From Rhizomys pruinosus (taxonomy: Eukaryota > Chordata > Mammalia > Rodentia > Spalacidae), in the NCBI GenBank assembly GCA_009823505.1, contig VZQC01012382.1, positions 283,419 through 347,418 of the forward strand: a stretch of 64,000 nt of DNA, written 5' to 3'. The notes under the pieces were generated by a model. It was not told the origin of the DNA. It saw only the letters and a list, made by a program, of their open reading frames with translations, and did no database searches. A program made the position numbers and the translations under genes. Shown piece by piece: positions 1 through 11,297 of the stretch. Numbering within the stretch: the first letter of the stretch is position 1; each line of letters begins with the position of its first letter.

Positions 1-335
1 AGGTCCCCCTGTATTGCTTTTTTCTCTCAGGGTGGCTTTGGCTATTCGGAGTCTTTTGTTTTTCCATATGAAATTAAGGATTTTTTTCCCAAGCCTGTGA
101 AGAAACTCTGGGGGATTTTAATTGGGATTGTGTTGAATCTGTATATTAATTTGGGTAGAATGGACATTTTTACTATATTAATTTTTCTACTCCATGAGCA
201 TGGGAGGTCTTTCCATCTTCTGATGTCTTCTTCAATTTTCCTTCTTTGGGCGTTTAAAAAAATTTTGTAGAGATATTTGGCATTTTTTATTAGGTTTATT
301 TGTAGGTATTTTATTGTTTTGAGGTTATTTTGAGT
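1..335 (-). mobile_element. L1 ORF2 fragment (downstream of RT core), antisense
   Basis: The complement matches the part of L1 ORF2 lying at about 9550-9870 in the full-length L1 of this window (the stretch encoding [20 protein letters not shown] and its upstream neighbourhood). It begins at the window edge, so its true end is outside. All frames are broken, so this is a dead fragment. It appears to be the 3' side of the same minus-strand copy that resumes near 856, with a foreign segment between. Confidence 0.85.
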
Positions 336-355
336 GGGAAAGTCTCACAGTGGCA

Positions 356-505
356 ACATTTTATACCAGCTAAGCAGGGTGACTCTGCCGCCACAGCCAC
401 ACAAGACAATGATACAATTATCCAACAACCCAATGATAGAATTATCCAACAATCCTCCTGGCTGAAGTGCCCAGCTCCTACCTGTGCTTCAGGGAAATCT
501 GTGCT
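356..505 (-). repeat. Displaced L1 5' UTR monomer-like segment
   Basis: This stretch shares CAATTATCC(A/G)(A/G)CAACCCA at about 415-432 and CTCCTACCTGTGCTTCAGG at about 474-492 with the 5' UTR of the minus-strand L1 at 23075-23180. The same motif in opposite orientation is in the 5' UTR of the full-length L1 at 5448. It is L1 promoter material lying inside an ORF2 fragment, which is not its normal place. The short open frame at 330-596 runs over it and has no recognisable protein. Confidence 0.6.
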
Positions 506-855
506 TCCTGGGAAATCCCTGATCTATGCTCTGTGCACTCCATCTAGATGTTCTTTAGAAATATCCCAACCATGGCTTGGAATTTTTGTCAGATGAGTAG
601 AAAAGAGTGCTACTCTCCTACAGTAGCAATTGCATGTGTCCCTTTTCATGAAGACATAATGCAGACACTGGATTAAATTCCAGCACTATTTTGGAAAGAC
701 ACATTATACAGAGACCTAGGAAATATTCTTTTCATTAGGTTTCAGACAGTTATGTTAAAGATAGCATGTGACTCAGCAAAGTGAATGAACAAAAACCAAA
801 TATATTTTAAAGGGGCCCTGAGCATACACCTATTTTGACATATAGCTGGTACACT
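506..855. other. Unclassified segment between L1 pieces
   Basis: About 350 bases of AT-rich sequence that I cannot assign. It lies between the displaced monomer and the point where minus-strand ORF2 resumes. No long frame, RNA gene or known SINE was seen. Confidence 0.4.
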
Positions 856-1315
856 TGATCAGTGTTTGCTAAGGGATGAATAATTTTGTTAAAGTCCTTT
901 TCTACATCTATTGAGATAACCATTTATATGTTTTATTACATTATTGAACTGTCCATGCATCCTCTGGATTGTGGGAGATGATCTTTTTTGGTGTGTGTCT
1001 GTATGCTGTTTGCAAGTATTTTGTTGAGAATTTTTGTGTCTTTGTTCATTAAGATTATGGGCCTATAGTTTTGTGTCTGTTTTTGTATAGGTTTTGTGTG
1101 TTTTCTTGATTTTGGTATTAGAATAATACTGGCTTCATAGAAGAAGTTTGGTAGTTCTTTTTCTATTTCTATCCATTTGAATAATTTAAGCAGTATTGGT
1201 TGTAGAACTTCTTTGAAGGTCTGGAAAAGTTTTGCTGTGACTCCATCTGATCTGGGCTTTTCTGTTGAAAGGTTTTACATTGCTATTTATATTTTGTAAT
1301 TTTATTATTTTTATT

Positions 1316-1489
1316 TTATGTGCTTGAGTGTATTGCCTGAATGCACCTGTGCCATATAATAATCCCTGTGTTGTATTCCCCTAGAACTGGAATTACAGGT
1401 GGTTGTTAGCTGCCATGTGGGTGCTGGGAGCAGAACTTGGGACCTCTGCAAGAGCAGCCATTGAGTACTCTTCACCACTGGGCTAGGGG
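1316..1489 (-). mobile_element. B2-type SINE, antisense
   Basis: The complement has the rodent B2 core: loading of a tRNA-like head, CTCTTGCAGAGGTCC-like box and CAGCACCCACATGGCAGC-like block, ending in a short A-rich tail (seen here as T-rich at 1310-1318). It lies inside a minus-strand L1 fragment. Confidence 0.75.
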
Positions 1490-1587
1490 TGTTTAAGCTG
1501 TTGATGTCTTCTTGGTTTAACTCTGGTGGATCTGTTGAGTTTAGAAATCCATCCATTTCCCTTGGCTTTTCAAATTTAATAGTATAA

Positions 1588-1726
1588 TTTTTTTCTTTTT
1601 GAGACAGCATCTCCCTAGCTGTCCTGGAACTCACTATGTAGACCAGTCTGGCCTTGAACTCACAAAGATCCACCTGCCTCTGCTTCCCAAGTGCTAGGAT
1701 TAAAGTCATGCAACACCATGCCCAGT
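1588..1726 (-). mobile_element. B1 SINE, antisense
   Basis: A T-rich start (reverse of the A-tail) is followed by the antisense B1 body: GAGACAGCATCTCCCT, CTATGTAGACCAG, CTGGCCTTGAACTC, GGATTAAAG. B1 is the 7SL-derived rodent SINE transcribed by RNA polymerase III. It is inserted in the L1 ORF2 fragment. Confidence 0.9.
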
Positions 1727-2285
1727 TGCTCTTCCAAATTCTTGAGTTATATCATTGAGTCATCATCTATTTCTTTTCTTTCTGGTTTTCACTGTAGGCA
1801 TTTATGGCTCTGCATTTTCCTCAGGGCCACTTTCAGTGTGCCTTACAGGTTGTGTTGTGATGTATTGTGTTGTCTCATCATTTTCATTTGGTTCCAGGAA
1901 TACTTATTCCTTTCTTGATTTTTTTCTTTGACACATTAATTATTCAGCAGTGTGTTGCTTAATCTCTATGAGTTTGTGTAGTTGCTAGATCCTTTTTTGC
2001 TGTTGATTTTATGTTTTATTGCATTGTGGTCTTGTAGAACACATGGAATTATTTCAAGGTTTTGGTATTTGTTGAGGTTTGTTTTGTGATCTATTTTAGA
2101 GGATCTTCCATGGGCTGCTGAGTAAAATGCTTATTCTATGGTGCTTGAGTGGACTATTCTGAAAATATCTCTTAAGCTTATTTGATGTATGATATTGTTT
2201 AATTTGGACATTTCTTTCTTTATTCTTTGGCCAGATGTTCTGTCTGTTGGAGAAAGTGTGGTATTGAAGTCACCTACTCTTACTG

Positions 2286-4262
2286 AGTTGTGGCCAATAT
2301 GTATCTTATGTTTACAGTATGACACATTATCCCTCCCACTGAGTGGGCTTAAGTACAATTAGACAGCTGTTGGTTACTCACAAGATGAAAGTGCCATTAC
2401 TGCCCACTAGGGATAGTGTGCTGGGTGGTCACTGTGGTTCATAGACTGTCCTTTGGCAGCTTGTGCAGCATCTTCTGACACTGGTGAAAGCTAGTCTTCA
2501 GCGAGGCTTCAGGTCAGTTCCATCTCAATCACTCCAAGTCCTGTGTTCAAAATATGCCATGTTTTCACCAATAGGGTGTTACCATCAAGTTCTTAGAGGT
2601 AACCAAGGGCTGTGGCAATAGCCTGTATTATTTTGGGAGTCTCTAGAACTACCATGAATAACAAAACAAAAGAAGGTTTCCCATGCCTGGGACTGTGATT
2701 CCTGCTATGTAGCCATCAGCTATACACACACACTCACGTTTGTATTATATGGATATTTTTCACTAGCCTGTTAAGTACTACATTCCCCTTTGGTTTTCAC
2801 ACCATTTAATGATTACTTACCTCTCCTCTCTCTACCCCTGTGTAGCCCTTTCTCTTCCCTCTCCTAATTCCCCTTCCCCTTTGACAACTTCTGTTTTCTA
2901 TTATCCCCCTCTCTTGAGCTCCTTCTCTCCCCTCCATTATTTTCCATTTTCCTGGCTCCTGTGATCCTATCAGGATATATTCTCACATCTAAGGATTTGG
3001 AACTATGATTCACAAATGAGAGAACATGAGCTGCTTGTTTTTCTGAGTCTGTGTTACCTCACTTACAATAACAGTGTCTAATTCCATCCACTTACCTGCA
3101 AATTTCCTGATTCAGTTTCTTTACTGCTGAGTAGAACTCTATGGTGTAAATGAACCACACTTTTATTATCCACTCATCAGCTGAGAGACATTTAGTTTGT
3201 TTCCATTTCCTAGTTCTTGTGAAAGAGTAGCAACAACCATGGCTGAGAAAATATCTCGGCCCTGGAATATTGAGTCTTTTGGGTATAGGTAAGGAGTCGT
3301 ATCACTGGATCATATGATAGACTTATTTTTAGTTTTTTAAAAGAGTTCTCCACACCGATTTCCACAGAAGACACAGCAGTTCACAGTGTCAGTGGTGGTG
3401 AATGAGTGTTCCCCTTTCCCCACATCCTTGCCACCATTTATTACCATTTGTTTTCTTGATTTTAGACAATCTGACTGAGGTAAAATGAAACCTTAATGTA
3501 GTTTGAATTTGCATTTCCTTAAATGCACTTTTTATGGAATTTCAGAGCCATTTTTATTTCTTCTTTTGAGAATACTCTGTTCAGATCTGTAGCTAATTTT
3601 TTTCATTTGGTCATACATTTCCTTGATTCTTTTTTGTATATTCTGGAAATGAATCCTCTGTAAGCTGACAAAGAGCCTTTCCCACTCCACGGGCTTCCTC
3701 CTCCTCAAGTTGTTCCCTTTTCTGTGCTGAAACATTTTAGTTAACTGAAGTCCCATTTGTCAATTTTTGGTCTGAATTCCTGAGTAAACAAAGTCTGGGT
3801 TAGAAAGTCTTTTCCAACAACGATCTAGTACGGCACTGCCTATGTTTTCTTCTATCCGTTTCAGTATTTTAGATTTCACATTGAGGTCTTTAGTCCATTT
3901 GGCATTGATTTTTGTGCAGGGTGACAGATCTGGGTCTAATTTCATTCTTCTACACCTGGAGATCCAGTTTTGCCAACACCATGTGTAGAAGAAGCTCTTT
4001 CCTCTAGTGTGTATTTTTGGCATCATTATCAAATATCAGGTGGCTATAATTGAATACACTCATATTTGTGCCTTCTATTTTGCTCCATTCATTTACATGT
4101 CTATTTTTGTGATAATACCATGCTGTTTTCATTAATATAGCTCTGTAATACAGTTTGAAATCTGGTATGGTAATCCCTCCAGCACTGATCTTTCTGTTCC
4201 AGTTTGATTTGGCAATTCAGGGTCTTTTGTGGCTCCTAGATCTTTTTGAGACTATTGTAAAT
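2286..4262 (-). mobile_element. L1 3' UTR plus 3' part of ORF2, antisense
   Basis: Bases 2360-2980 look like an antisense rodent L1 3' UTR, including a long pyrimidine run at 2820-2960 (a polypurine tract on the L1 sense strand, typical of L1 3' UTRs). From about 2990 to 4260 the complement matches the C-terminal third of ORF2. The complement of 3760-4032 encodes CWQNWISRCRRMKLDPDLSP, matching the full-length copy near 10042-10092. Stops and frameshifts show it is dead. It is probably a separate copy from the 1-2285 pieces, because its 3' end abuts their endonuclease end. Confidence 0.75.
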
Positions 4263-5237
4263 GGGAATGGTATATAAGTACTTAAGGCCAGATATATTAA
4301 AAAACTGTGTTAAGGTGTTTTGTTTAACAGAGGGTAAAAGTAGCAATTATAGCTCATAAATCAAAATATTGATGTTACTATCTAAAATCACCATTAAAAT
4401 GTTATGTAACTGCTTAACTAATGGAAAGGGGGCTGGAATAATAAACATCTTTCCACCAAATATGAAAGGAAAGGAAGATAGTGAAAGGAAGTAGAATAAA
4501 GAGATGAGTAGAAAGCACTGAGATAGTAGACTTGATCTAAAAGATCAGGCATTATGCTAAATACAAATGGCATAGAATGCTCAACAATATGAAAGTTAAA
4601 ACCAAACTGTGCATTGTTTTTGAGAAATATAACTAAATTATAAAAATAAGGAAAAATTGAAAGTAAAATGAAGTATTGAGACACCAGTGGGATGGTGCAA
4701 ATTTAACATTATATGTAACAATATAATTTCAAAATAAATGTGGACAAAATAGACAAAGCCAAAGTTAAAATATACCTTGATGCTCATAGTTGAAATTCTT
4801 GATACATACCTCTCAGTAAGTTACAGAACAAGGAGAAGAATAAATGTAGAAATTTTGGAATCAAACAAATAATAAATAATAATTGATGCAAAACAGTAGA
4901 TTGGATACTTGTAGACATTTTTTTCAAGGATGTGTGGAACATAAAAAAAAATAACTATGGGCCATAAAACATGCTTAGGTAAATTTCAGATATTTGAAAT
5001 TAAGCAGCATCTTCTCTATTCACAATACACTCTCGAAAGCTAACTAGTTAGTTAATAAAAGAAGCATTATTTGGGATCCTTATTTAATAAAGGAAGTCCC
5101 AAGAAGAAAGTGTAAAGGTCTAAATGCCTATATTACAAAGTCAGAGAGATCACAAATAAATAACAATGCACCTTAGACAAGAGCAAGCCAAACCTAACTG
5201 CAGTAGATGGAAAGAAATAATTAAGAAATAAAAGTAA
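4263..5237 (+). mobile_element. Ancient L1M/HAL1-like ORF2 relic
   Basis: AT-rich sequence with no open frame. From about 4960 to 5230 it keeps the order and wording of an old mammalian L1 or HAL1 endonuclease-to-RT linker: CATCTTCTCTATTCACAA, then TAAATGCCTATATTA, AGAGAGATCACAAATAAATAA and GTAGATGGAAAGAAATAATT. The part before about 4880 is too diverged to place firmly. It is interrupted at its 3' side by the B2 at 5238. Confidence 0.5.
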
Positions 5238-5447
5238 GGGGCTGGAGAGATGGCCTAGTGGTTAAGAGCGCCGACTGCTCTTGCAGAGGACCCAGGTCCA
5301 ATCCCCAGCACCCACATGGTGGCTGAAAACTGTCTTTAACTCCAGTTCCAGGGGAATTCTGACACCCTCATCTGACCTTCATGGCACGGGTGCAGAAACA
5401 TGCATGCGGACAATACAACCATACACAAACAAAAATAAATAAAATTT
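5238..5447 (+). mobile_element. B2 SINE
   Basis: A complete B2: head GGGGCTGGAGAGATGGC, A and B pol III boxes around GGTTAAGAGCGCCGACTGCT and CAGGTCCAATCCCCAGC, body CAGTTCCAGGGG, and an AAATAAATAAAA tail. It lies immediately upstream of the 5' end of the full-length L1. Confidence 0.9.
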
Positions 5448-6006
5448 GGGCACCATTGTCTCTTTGTGCAGGGGACTCCTGAAGCACAGGAGCCCAGAAC
5501 TCGCTCCAGACAGGTAGATTTTAGGGTAGATTGACTCTTGGGTTGGTGGAAAAGGGTCTAAACCTTTGTAGGGGGTGTCTGTCTGGGTGGAGTCACCCTT
5601 CGCCTTTGCAGCCAGTGCCCAGTGAGTTTGGTGCAGTGCCTTTGTCTCTGTGCAGGGGGCTCCTGAAGCACAGAAACCCGGAACTCGCTCAAGACAGGTA
5701 CTGGGGGGGGGCCTAAATCACGCATACCCCCCCAACTGGAATTGATGAGAGAATATCCAAGTGGACGTTTTTTTTGGAGAACCTTCAGAACAGGAAGGAA
5801 AGAGTGACTTAGACTTCCAATAACCAATACATAAACAAAATTGAAAGCCTGAAACCTAGACAAGTCAATACTCCATAAACAAGGAGGAGGAAAGAAGAAA
5901 AAAAAAAGCATTGGAAGGAGGCAAGCAAAACCAGCCACTAACACAGTGAAAAGACATTTGTGATTGGCATCAGAATACAGGAAAAAAAAAAGGGGGGGGG
6001 ACCCTC
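5448..6006 (+). promoter_or_regulatory. L1 5' UTR with monomer-like repeats (internal promoter)
   Basis: Two related blocks start at about 5460 and 5642, roughly 182 bp apart. Both carry TCTCTTTGTGCAGG-like or TCTCTGTGCAGGG sequence, CTCCTGAAGCACAG, (A/G)GAACTCGCTC and AGACAGGTA. Tandem 5' monomers acting as promoter are a known rodent L1 feature; promoter function here is inferred. A purine-rich segment (5867-5997) with runs of A and G leads into ORF1. Confidence 0.7.
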
Positions 6007-7177
6007 ATGCCAGGGACAAGGCGAAGGGATAACATGAGAAAGGTGCAGGATAATTCCGCACCAAGCTCTACCAACCCTACAGGAAATAGCTACAGTGGGA
6101 TGCCCCTGGAGGTGACCCAAGAAACAGATCTTAGAGGAATAATTACAGAACTATGCAGAGAAATTAAAGAAAATAAAGAAGAAGTCAGAGAACTAAGGAG
6201 AGAGAAAGAAAAACCCAAAAAGGACCTAGAGGGATACAATGATAGACTTCGGAAAGAACTAAAGGAAGAGAATGACAAACTCCAGAAAGAACTAGGGGGG
6301 AGAATAAAACAAACTCTAGAAGGAAGTAGAAACACTGAAAAAGGAAGCCAACCAGCAAAGTAAGGAGCACCAAGAAGAGAATGAGAAGCTCAAAAAAGAA
6401 ATGGAAATACTAAAGAAAACACAGGATGAAATGAAAAAGGAAATAGAACACTCATTCAATCAAGAAGAAAGGAAAGGTAAAAGCCTCAGAAATAGAATGG
6501 AGGAAGCAGAACAAAGAATATCAGATGTGGAAAATATCACAGAGCAACTAAAAAGCTCAAATAAAAATTATGAAAATTTTTTAAATACACAGACGTGGAA
6601 CAACCAGGAAACATGGAACATTATGAAAAGATCAAACCTCTGCATCATAGGAATAGAGGAAGGAGAAGAATCTCAAGAGAATAGCACTGATCAGATCTTT
6701 AACAGAATAGTTGATGAAAATTTCCCCAAACTAAAAATAGACAAACCCATACAAATACAAGAAGCACATAAAACCCCAAACAGACAAGATCAGAAAAGAA
6801 ACACCCCACGCCATATCATAGTTAAAATGCTAGATGCCCAAAACAAAGACAAAATTCTGAGGGCTACAAAAGAAAAACAAGTCACATACAAAGGGAAACC
6901 CATCAGAATTACAACTGACTTCTCGCCTCAAACCATGAAAGCAAGAAGAACATGGAGCAAAGCATTCCCAGTGTTAAGGGACTACGGATGCCAACCCAGA
7001 ATACTTTACCCAGCAAAAATGTCGACTATACTTGAAGGAGAGAGAAAAATCTTCCATGACATAAACAAGATGATGGAATACATATCTGGAAAACCAACTC
7101 TTCATAAAATACTTGAAGCAATTCAAAGGGCAGAAGAGAGGAGCAACAATCCTCAAACACCTAGGAAAAGAAACTAA
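6007..7177 (+). pseudogene. L1 ORF1 protein (RNA-binding chaperone), split by a frameshift
   Basis: ORF1p coats L1 RNA as a coiled-coil trimer with nucleic-acid chaperone activity. The first frame (6007-6363, 118 aa, starting MPGTRRRDNMRK) contains the N-terminus and a charged, heptad-like region rich in E, K and L. The second frame (stop-free from 6320; ATG at 6401, 258 aa to 7177) continues the coiled coil, then has an RRM-like segment from about its residue 79 (NLCIIGI) and the C-terminal domain (HIIVKMLDAQNKDKILRATK, then ARRTWSKAFPVL). The frames overlap between about 6320 and 6363, so one small indel there splits the gene. The related minus-strand copy at 22559 shares the N-terminus from VQDNSAPS onward. 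As it stands it would make a truncated protein. Confidence 0.85.
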
Positions 7178-7221
7178 TAAAAACATAACCATAGGAGCAA
7201 AATCAGAGGCTAGAAGTCCAA

Positions 7222-10200
7222 ATGGATAATAAAGTGAAAGGAAGCAACATCCATCTTTCAATTATAACCTTAAATATTAATGGGCTAAACTCCCCAATCA
7301 AAAGGCATAGACTGGGAGAATGGATTAGGAAACAAAACCCATCTATATGCTGTCTACAAGAAACCCATCTCAATTTCAAGGATAGGCACCAACTTAAGGT
7401 GAAGGGATGGAAGAAAGTATTCCAAGCAAATGGTACCAAAAAGAAAGCGGGTGTGGCTATTCTAATATCAGACAAAATAGACTTCAAAGCAAAAGAAATC
7501 AAAAGAGACAAAGAGGGCCATTACATCCTTATTAAAGGAACAATTGACGATGAAGATTTCACAATCATAAATATATATGCACCAAACATCAGTGCACCAA
7601 ACTTTATAAAGACAATTCTTCAGGATCTCAAGGCACAGATTAACCCCAGCACACTAATACTAGGGGACTTCAATACCCCATTAAGTCCTCTAGACAGATC
7701 AACAGGACAAAGGATAAACAGAGAGACATCTGAACTAAATGACACAATACACCAAATGGACCTCACAGACATCTACCGAATATTTCACCCAAACACCAGA
7801 GAATACACTTTCTACTCAGCACCTCATGGAACATTCTCCAAAATAGACCATATACTGGGACACAGGGAAAAACTCAACAAATATAAAAAGGTTGAAATAA
7901 TCTCATGCATTCTATCAGACCACAGTGCAATAAAACTCAATATCAACACCAGAATAAACCCTACAACCTACAGGAACACATGGAGACTAAACAACACTCT
8001 CCTGAATAATGAGTGGGTCAAGGAAGAAATAAAAAAAGAAATAAAAACATTCCTGGAACTGAATGACAATGATAAAACAACACAGCAAAATCTATGGGAC
8101 ACTCTTAAAGCAATCCTAAGAGGGAAGTTTATAGCTCTAAGTGCCCACATTAAAAAAACAGAAAGAGCACAAGTGAACGATCTAACACTGCAGCTAAAAA
8201 TACTTGAGAGACAACAACAAATGAACCCTAAACGGAGCAGACAAGAAGAAATAACAAAAATCAGAGCAGAGATCAATGAAATAGAAACAAAGAAAACCAT
8301 ACAAAAAATCAATGAATCCAAAAGTTGGTTCTTTGAGAGAATAAACAAGATAGACAGACCTCTAGCCCAGTTAACCAAAAGAAAGAGGGAACAACTCCAA
8401 ATCAATAGAATCTGTGATGAAAGGGGAAATATCACAACAGACAATGAAAAGATCCAGACAATCATACGGGACTACTTCAAAAACTTATATTCTACTAAGT
8501 TTGAAAACCTAGAAGAAATGGATGAATATCTGAAATCCTGGGAATCACCAAAGCTCAACCAAGAAGAGATCGACAGCCTAAACAGACCAATAGTACAGGA
8601 AGAAATCGAAGATGTAATAAGTAGCCTCCCAACCAAAAAATGCCCAGGCCCGGATGGATTCACGGCAGAATTCTATAAAATATTTCGTAAAGACTTACAA
8701 CCATTACTACTTAAATTGTTTAGAAGGATACAAATGGAGGGACTTCTCCCAAATTCCTTCTATGAAGCCAGCATTACGCTACTACCAAAACCAGGGAAAG
8801 ATACAACCAAAAAGGAGAACTATAGACCCATCTCCCTAATGAACACAGATGCCAAAATTCTAAACAGGATTCTGGCAAATCGCATACAGACTCACATCAA
8901 GAAAATCATCCACCATGACCAAGTTGGATTCATACCAGACATGCAGGGATGGTTCAACATACGAAAATCAATAAACATCATCAAACATATCAATGGACTG
9001 AAGGACAAAAACCACACCATCATCTCAATTGATGCGGAGAAAGCCTTTGACAAAATCCAGCACCCTTTCATGTTTAAAGTCCTGGAGGGAATTGGTCTGG
9101 AGGGATCATTCCTCAATGTAATCAAAGCCATATACAGAAAACCCACAGCCAATATCATCCTAAATGGGGAAATGACAGAAGCATTCCCCTTAAAGGTAGG
9201 AACTCGGCAAGGCTGCCCCCTGTCACCACTCCTCTTCAATATAGTGCTAGAAACCCTAGCTAGGGCAATAAGGCAAGAAAAGGAAATTAAAGGAGTTCTA
9301 ATTGGAAAAGAGGAAGTCAAGCTATCCCTTTTTGCTGATGATATGATTGTCTACCTAAGGGATGCTAAGAACTCCACCAGAAAACTCCTAGAAACGATTA
9401 AGAGCTTTGGTAAAGTGGCAGGATACAAAATAAACCTAGAAAAATCAGTAGCCTTTCTGTACACCAACAACAAGCAATTGAAGAAGGACTACAAGGAGAC
9501 CTTCCCACTCACAATAGCCTCAAAAACAATAAAATACCTAGGAACAAACCTAACCAAAGACACCAAGGATCTCTACAACAAAAATTTTAAACCCCTGAAA
9601 AAGGAAATTGAGGAAGACATCAGAAGATGGACAAACCTCCCATGCTCATGGATTGGGAAAATAAATATAGTAAAAATGTCCATCCTACCCAAACTAGTGT
9701 ACAGATTTAATGCGATCCCAATCAAAATCCCCAAGAGTTTCTTCACAGGCTTGGAAAAAAAAATCCTCAATTTCATTTGGAAAAACAAAAGACCCCGAAT
9801 AGCCAAAGCAACCCTGAGTGAAAAGAGCAATACAGGGGGGATCGCTATACCAGACATCAAACTATACTACAGGGCTATAGTCATAAAGACAGCCTGGTAC
9901 TGGCACAAAAACAGACCAGTTGACCAATGGAATAAAACTGAAGATCCAAACCTGAGCTCATACAATTTCAGCCACCTCATATTTGACAAGGGGGCCAAGA
10001 AGACACAATGGAAGAAAGACAGCATCTTCAGCAAGTGGTGCTGGCAAAACTGGATCACCACTTGTAGAAGAATGAAATTAAACCCCTACCTCTCACCTTG
10101 TACAAAGGTCAACTCCAGATGGACCAAAGACCTCAACGTGAAACCCCAAACTCTGGAGGTGATAGAAGAGAAGCTTGGCAGCAGACTACAAGACATAGGT

Positions 10201-10932
10201 GTAGGAAAAGACTTCCTAAATCAGACAGCAGCTGCACAAGAAATAAGATCGACAATTGACAAATGGGACCTCATTAAACTCAAAAGCTTCTGTACATCAA
10301 AGGAAGCAATAAAGGAAGTGAGGAGAAGACCCACAGAGTGGGAGGAAACCTTCACAGCAGATACATCTGACAAAGCATTAATTTCCAGAGTATACAAGCT
10401 ACTCAAAAAACAAAGAAGAAAGAAAACAAATGAATCATTCAAAAGATGGAGCAAAGATCTGAATAGAGACTTCACAGAGGAGGAGTTAGAGATGGCCGAG
10501 AAACATCTTAAGAAGTGTTCAACATCTCTGATAATTAAGGAAATGCAAATTAAAACCACTCTGAGATATCACCTTACTCCAATAAGACTGGCTAGGATCA
10601 GGAAAACAAATGATACCAAGTGCTGGAGAGGTTGTGGGGAAAGGGGAACACTCATCCATTGCTGGTGGGAATGTAAACTTGTACAGCCACTATGGAAAGT
10701 AGTGTGGAGAACCCTTGGAAAACTCAAAATGAGCTTGCTATTCGACCCAGCCATAGCACTCCTGGGTATATACCCACAAGACTCATCTTACTGCAGAAAT
10801 ACATGCACAGCTATATATATTACAGCTCTGTTCACAATAGCAAAAAGCTGGAACCAATCCAAATGTCCCTCAACTGACAGTGGATGGCGAAAATGTGGTA
10901 CATGTACACAATGGAGTTCTATGCAGCAGTAA
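7222..10932 (+). CDS. L1 ORF2 protein: endonuclease and reverse transcriptase
   Basis: This 1236-residue frame encodes the L1 enzyme that nicks the target and reverse transcribes L1 RNA. The apurinic-endonuclease-like domain is intact: N18 in [10 protein letters not shown]47 in QETH, YAPN, D149 in GDFN, and S232-D233-H234. The RT domain has [28 protein letters not shown], the [10 protein letters not shown] block, [14 protein letters not shown], and the catalytic FADD at residues 704-707. A C-terminal Cys/His motif follows: C1134, C1138, H1146 and C1151 (CX3CX7HX4C). Mammalian ORF2p is usually about 1275-1280 aa. Here a one-base deletion at about 10876 shifts the frame after residue 1218, replacing the last 60 or so residues with 18 foreign ones. 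The start was chosen at 7222 because the family begins just before the LNING motif. Confidence 0.93.
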   Translation: MDNKVKGSNIHLSIITLNINGLNSPIKRHRLGEWIRKQNPSICCLQETHLNFKDRHQLKVKGWKKVFQANGTKKKAGVAILISDKIDFKAKEIKRDKEGHYILIKGTIDDEDFTIINIYAPNISAPNFIKTILQDLKAQINPSTLILGDFNTPLSPLDRSTGQRINRETSELNDTIHQMDLTDIYRIFHPNTREYTFYSAPHGTFSKIDHILGHREKLNKYKKVEIISCILSDHSAIKLNINTRINPTTYRNTWRLNNTLLNNEWVKEEIKKEIKTFLELNDNDKTTQQNLWDTLKAILRGKFIALSAHIKKTERAQVNDLTLQLKILERQQQMNPKRSRQEEITKIRAEINEIETKKTIQKINESKSWFFERINKIDRPLAQLTKRKREQLQINRICDERGNITTDNEKIQTIIRDYFKNLYSTKFENLEEMDEYLKSWESPKLNQEEIDSLNRPIVQEEIEDVISSLPTKKCPGPDGFTAEFYKIFRKDLQPLLLKLFRRIQMEGLLPNSFYEASITLLPKPGKDTTKKENYRPISLMNTDAKILNRILANRIQTHIKKIIHHDQVGFIPDMQGWFNIRKSINIIKHINGLKDKNHTIISIDAEKAFDKIQHPFMFKVLEGIGLEGSFLNVIKAIYRKPTANIILNGEMTEAFPLKVGTRQGCPLSPLLFNIVLETLARAIRQEKEIKGVLIGKEEVKLSLFADDMIVYLRDAKNSTRKLLETIKSFGKVAGYKINLEKSVAFLYTNNKQLKKDYKETFPLTIASKTIKYLGTNLTKDTKDLYNKNFKPLKKEIEEDIRRWTNLPCSWIGKINIVKMSILPKLVYRFNAIPIKIPKSFFTGLEKKILNFIWKNKRPRIAKATLSEKSNTGGIAIPDIKLYYRAIVIKTAWYWHKNRPVDQWNKTEDPNLSSYNFSHLIFDKGAKKTQWKKDSIFSKWCWQNWITTCRRMKLNPYLSPCTKVNSRWTKDLNVKPQTLEVIEEKLGSRLQDIGVGKDFLNQTAAAQEIRSTIDKWDLIKLKSFCTSKEAIKEVRRRPTEWEETFTADTSDKALISRVYKLLKKQRRKKTNESFKRWSKDLNRDFTEEELEMAEKHLKKCSTSLIIKEMQIKTTLRYHLTPIRLARIRKTNDTKCWRGCGERGTLIHCWWECKLVQPLWKVVWRTLGKLKMSLLFDPAIALLGIYPQDSSYCRNTCTAIYITALFTIAKSWNQSKCPSTDSGWRKCGTCTQWSSMQQ

Positions 10933-11290
10933 ATAAATATAACATCATGAACTTTGCAGGTAAATGGATGGAACTAGTAGATATTATGTTAAGTGAAGTA
11001 ACACAGTCCCAGAAAAACAAATGATGAATGGTATCCCTCATCTGTGGATGCTAGCATCAGTAACCCAGTTGTAAAAACTTCTTATGGGGCAGGATGCATA
11101 TTGGAAAGAACAACGACAGAAAGACTGCATCAAAAACTGAATGAAATGGTGAAACTGGAGGGATGGGAGGGGTGGGAGAGGGACACGGGTCTATATTCGA
11201 TTAATGTATATTTAATTGATGTGAGTTTAACAAGTATCCAACTTTGCTTAAACTCTATCTACAAACTACATGGTATTTTAAAAAAAAATA
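10933..11290 (+). other. L1 3' UTR, short form
   Basis: After the premature stop comes the remainder of the ORF2 reading region, then about 250 bp of 3' UTR with a G-rich purine block at about 11157-11190 and the A-rich end. It lacks the extra module of about 1.6 kb present in the L1 copies at 31.5 and 45.2 kb. Confidence 0.75.
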
Positions 11291-11297
11291 ACAAAGA

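Larger units (their letters stand above)
856..2285 (-). mobile_element. L1 ORF2 fragment (RT to endonuclease), antisense, with two SINE insertions
   Basis: Read on the complement, this runs from the reverse transcriptase region (equivalent to about 9060 of the full-length copy) back to the endonuclease. The complement of 2131-2358 contains VGDFNTTLSPTDRTSGQRI, an endonuclease GDFN block with substitutions. A B2 (1316-1489) and a B1 (1588-1726) interrupt it. Frames are repeatedly broken, so it is inactive. Confidence 0.85.
5448..11290 (+). mobile_element. Full-length, nearly intact LINE-1 retrotransposon
   Basis: This is a complete L1 of about 5.8 kb: 5' UTR with two monomer-like repeats (5448-6006), ORF1 (6007-7177, one frameshift), a 44-bp spacer, ORF2 (7222-10932), a 3' UTR of about 360 bp, and a short A-rich end at about 11279-11290. 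L1 is an autonomous non-LTR retrotransposon that moves by target-primed reverse transcription. Only two clear reading-frame lesions are seen, one in ORF1 near 6320 and one near the end of ORF2 at about 10876, so it is the youngest-looking L1 here. Upstream is a B2 tail; downstream an RPS27 pseudogene begins within about 10 bp. Confidence 0.95.

Noticed and set aside
5558..5944. 128-aa minus-strand frame over the L1 5' UTR, and other long minus-strand frames inside ORF1 and ORF2
   Set aside because: They are shadows of the A-rich sense coding sequence and change between L1 copies.
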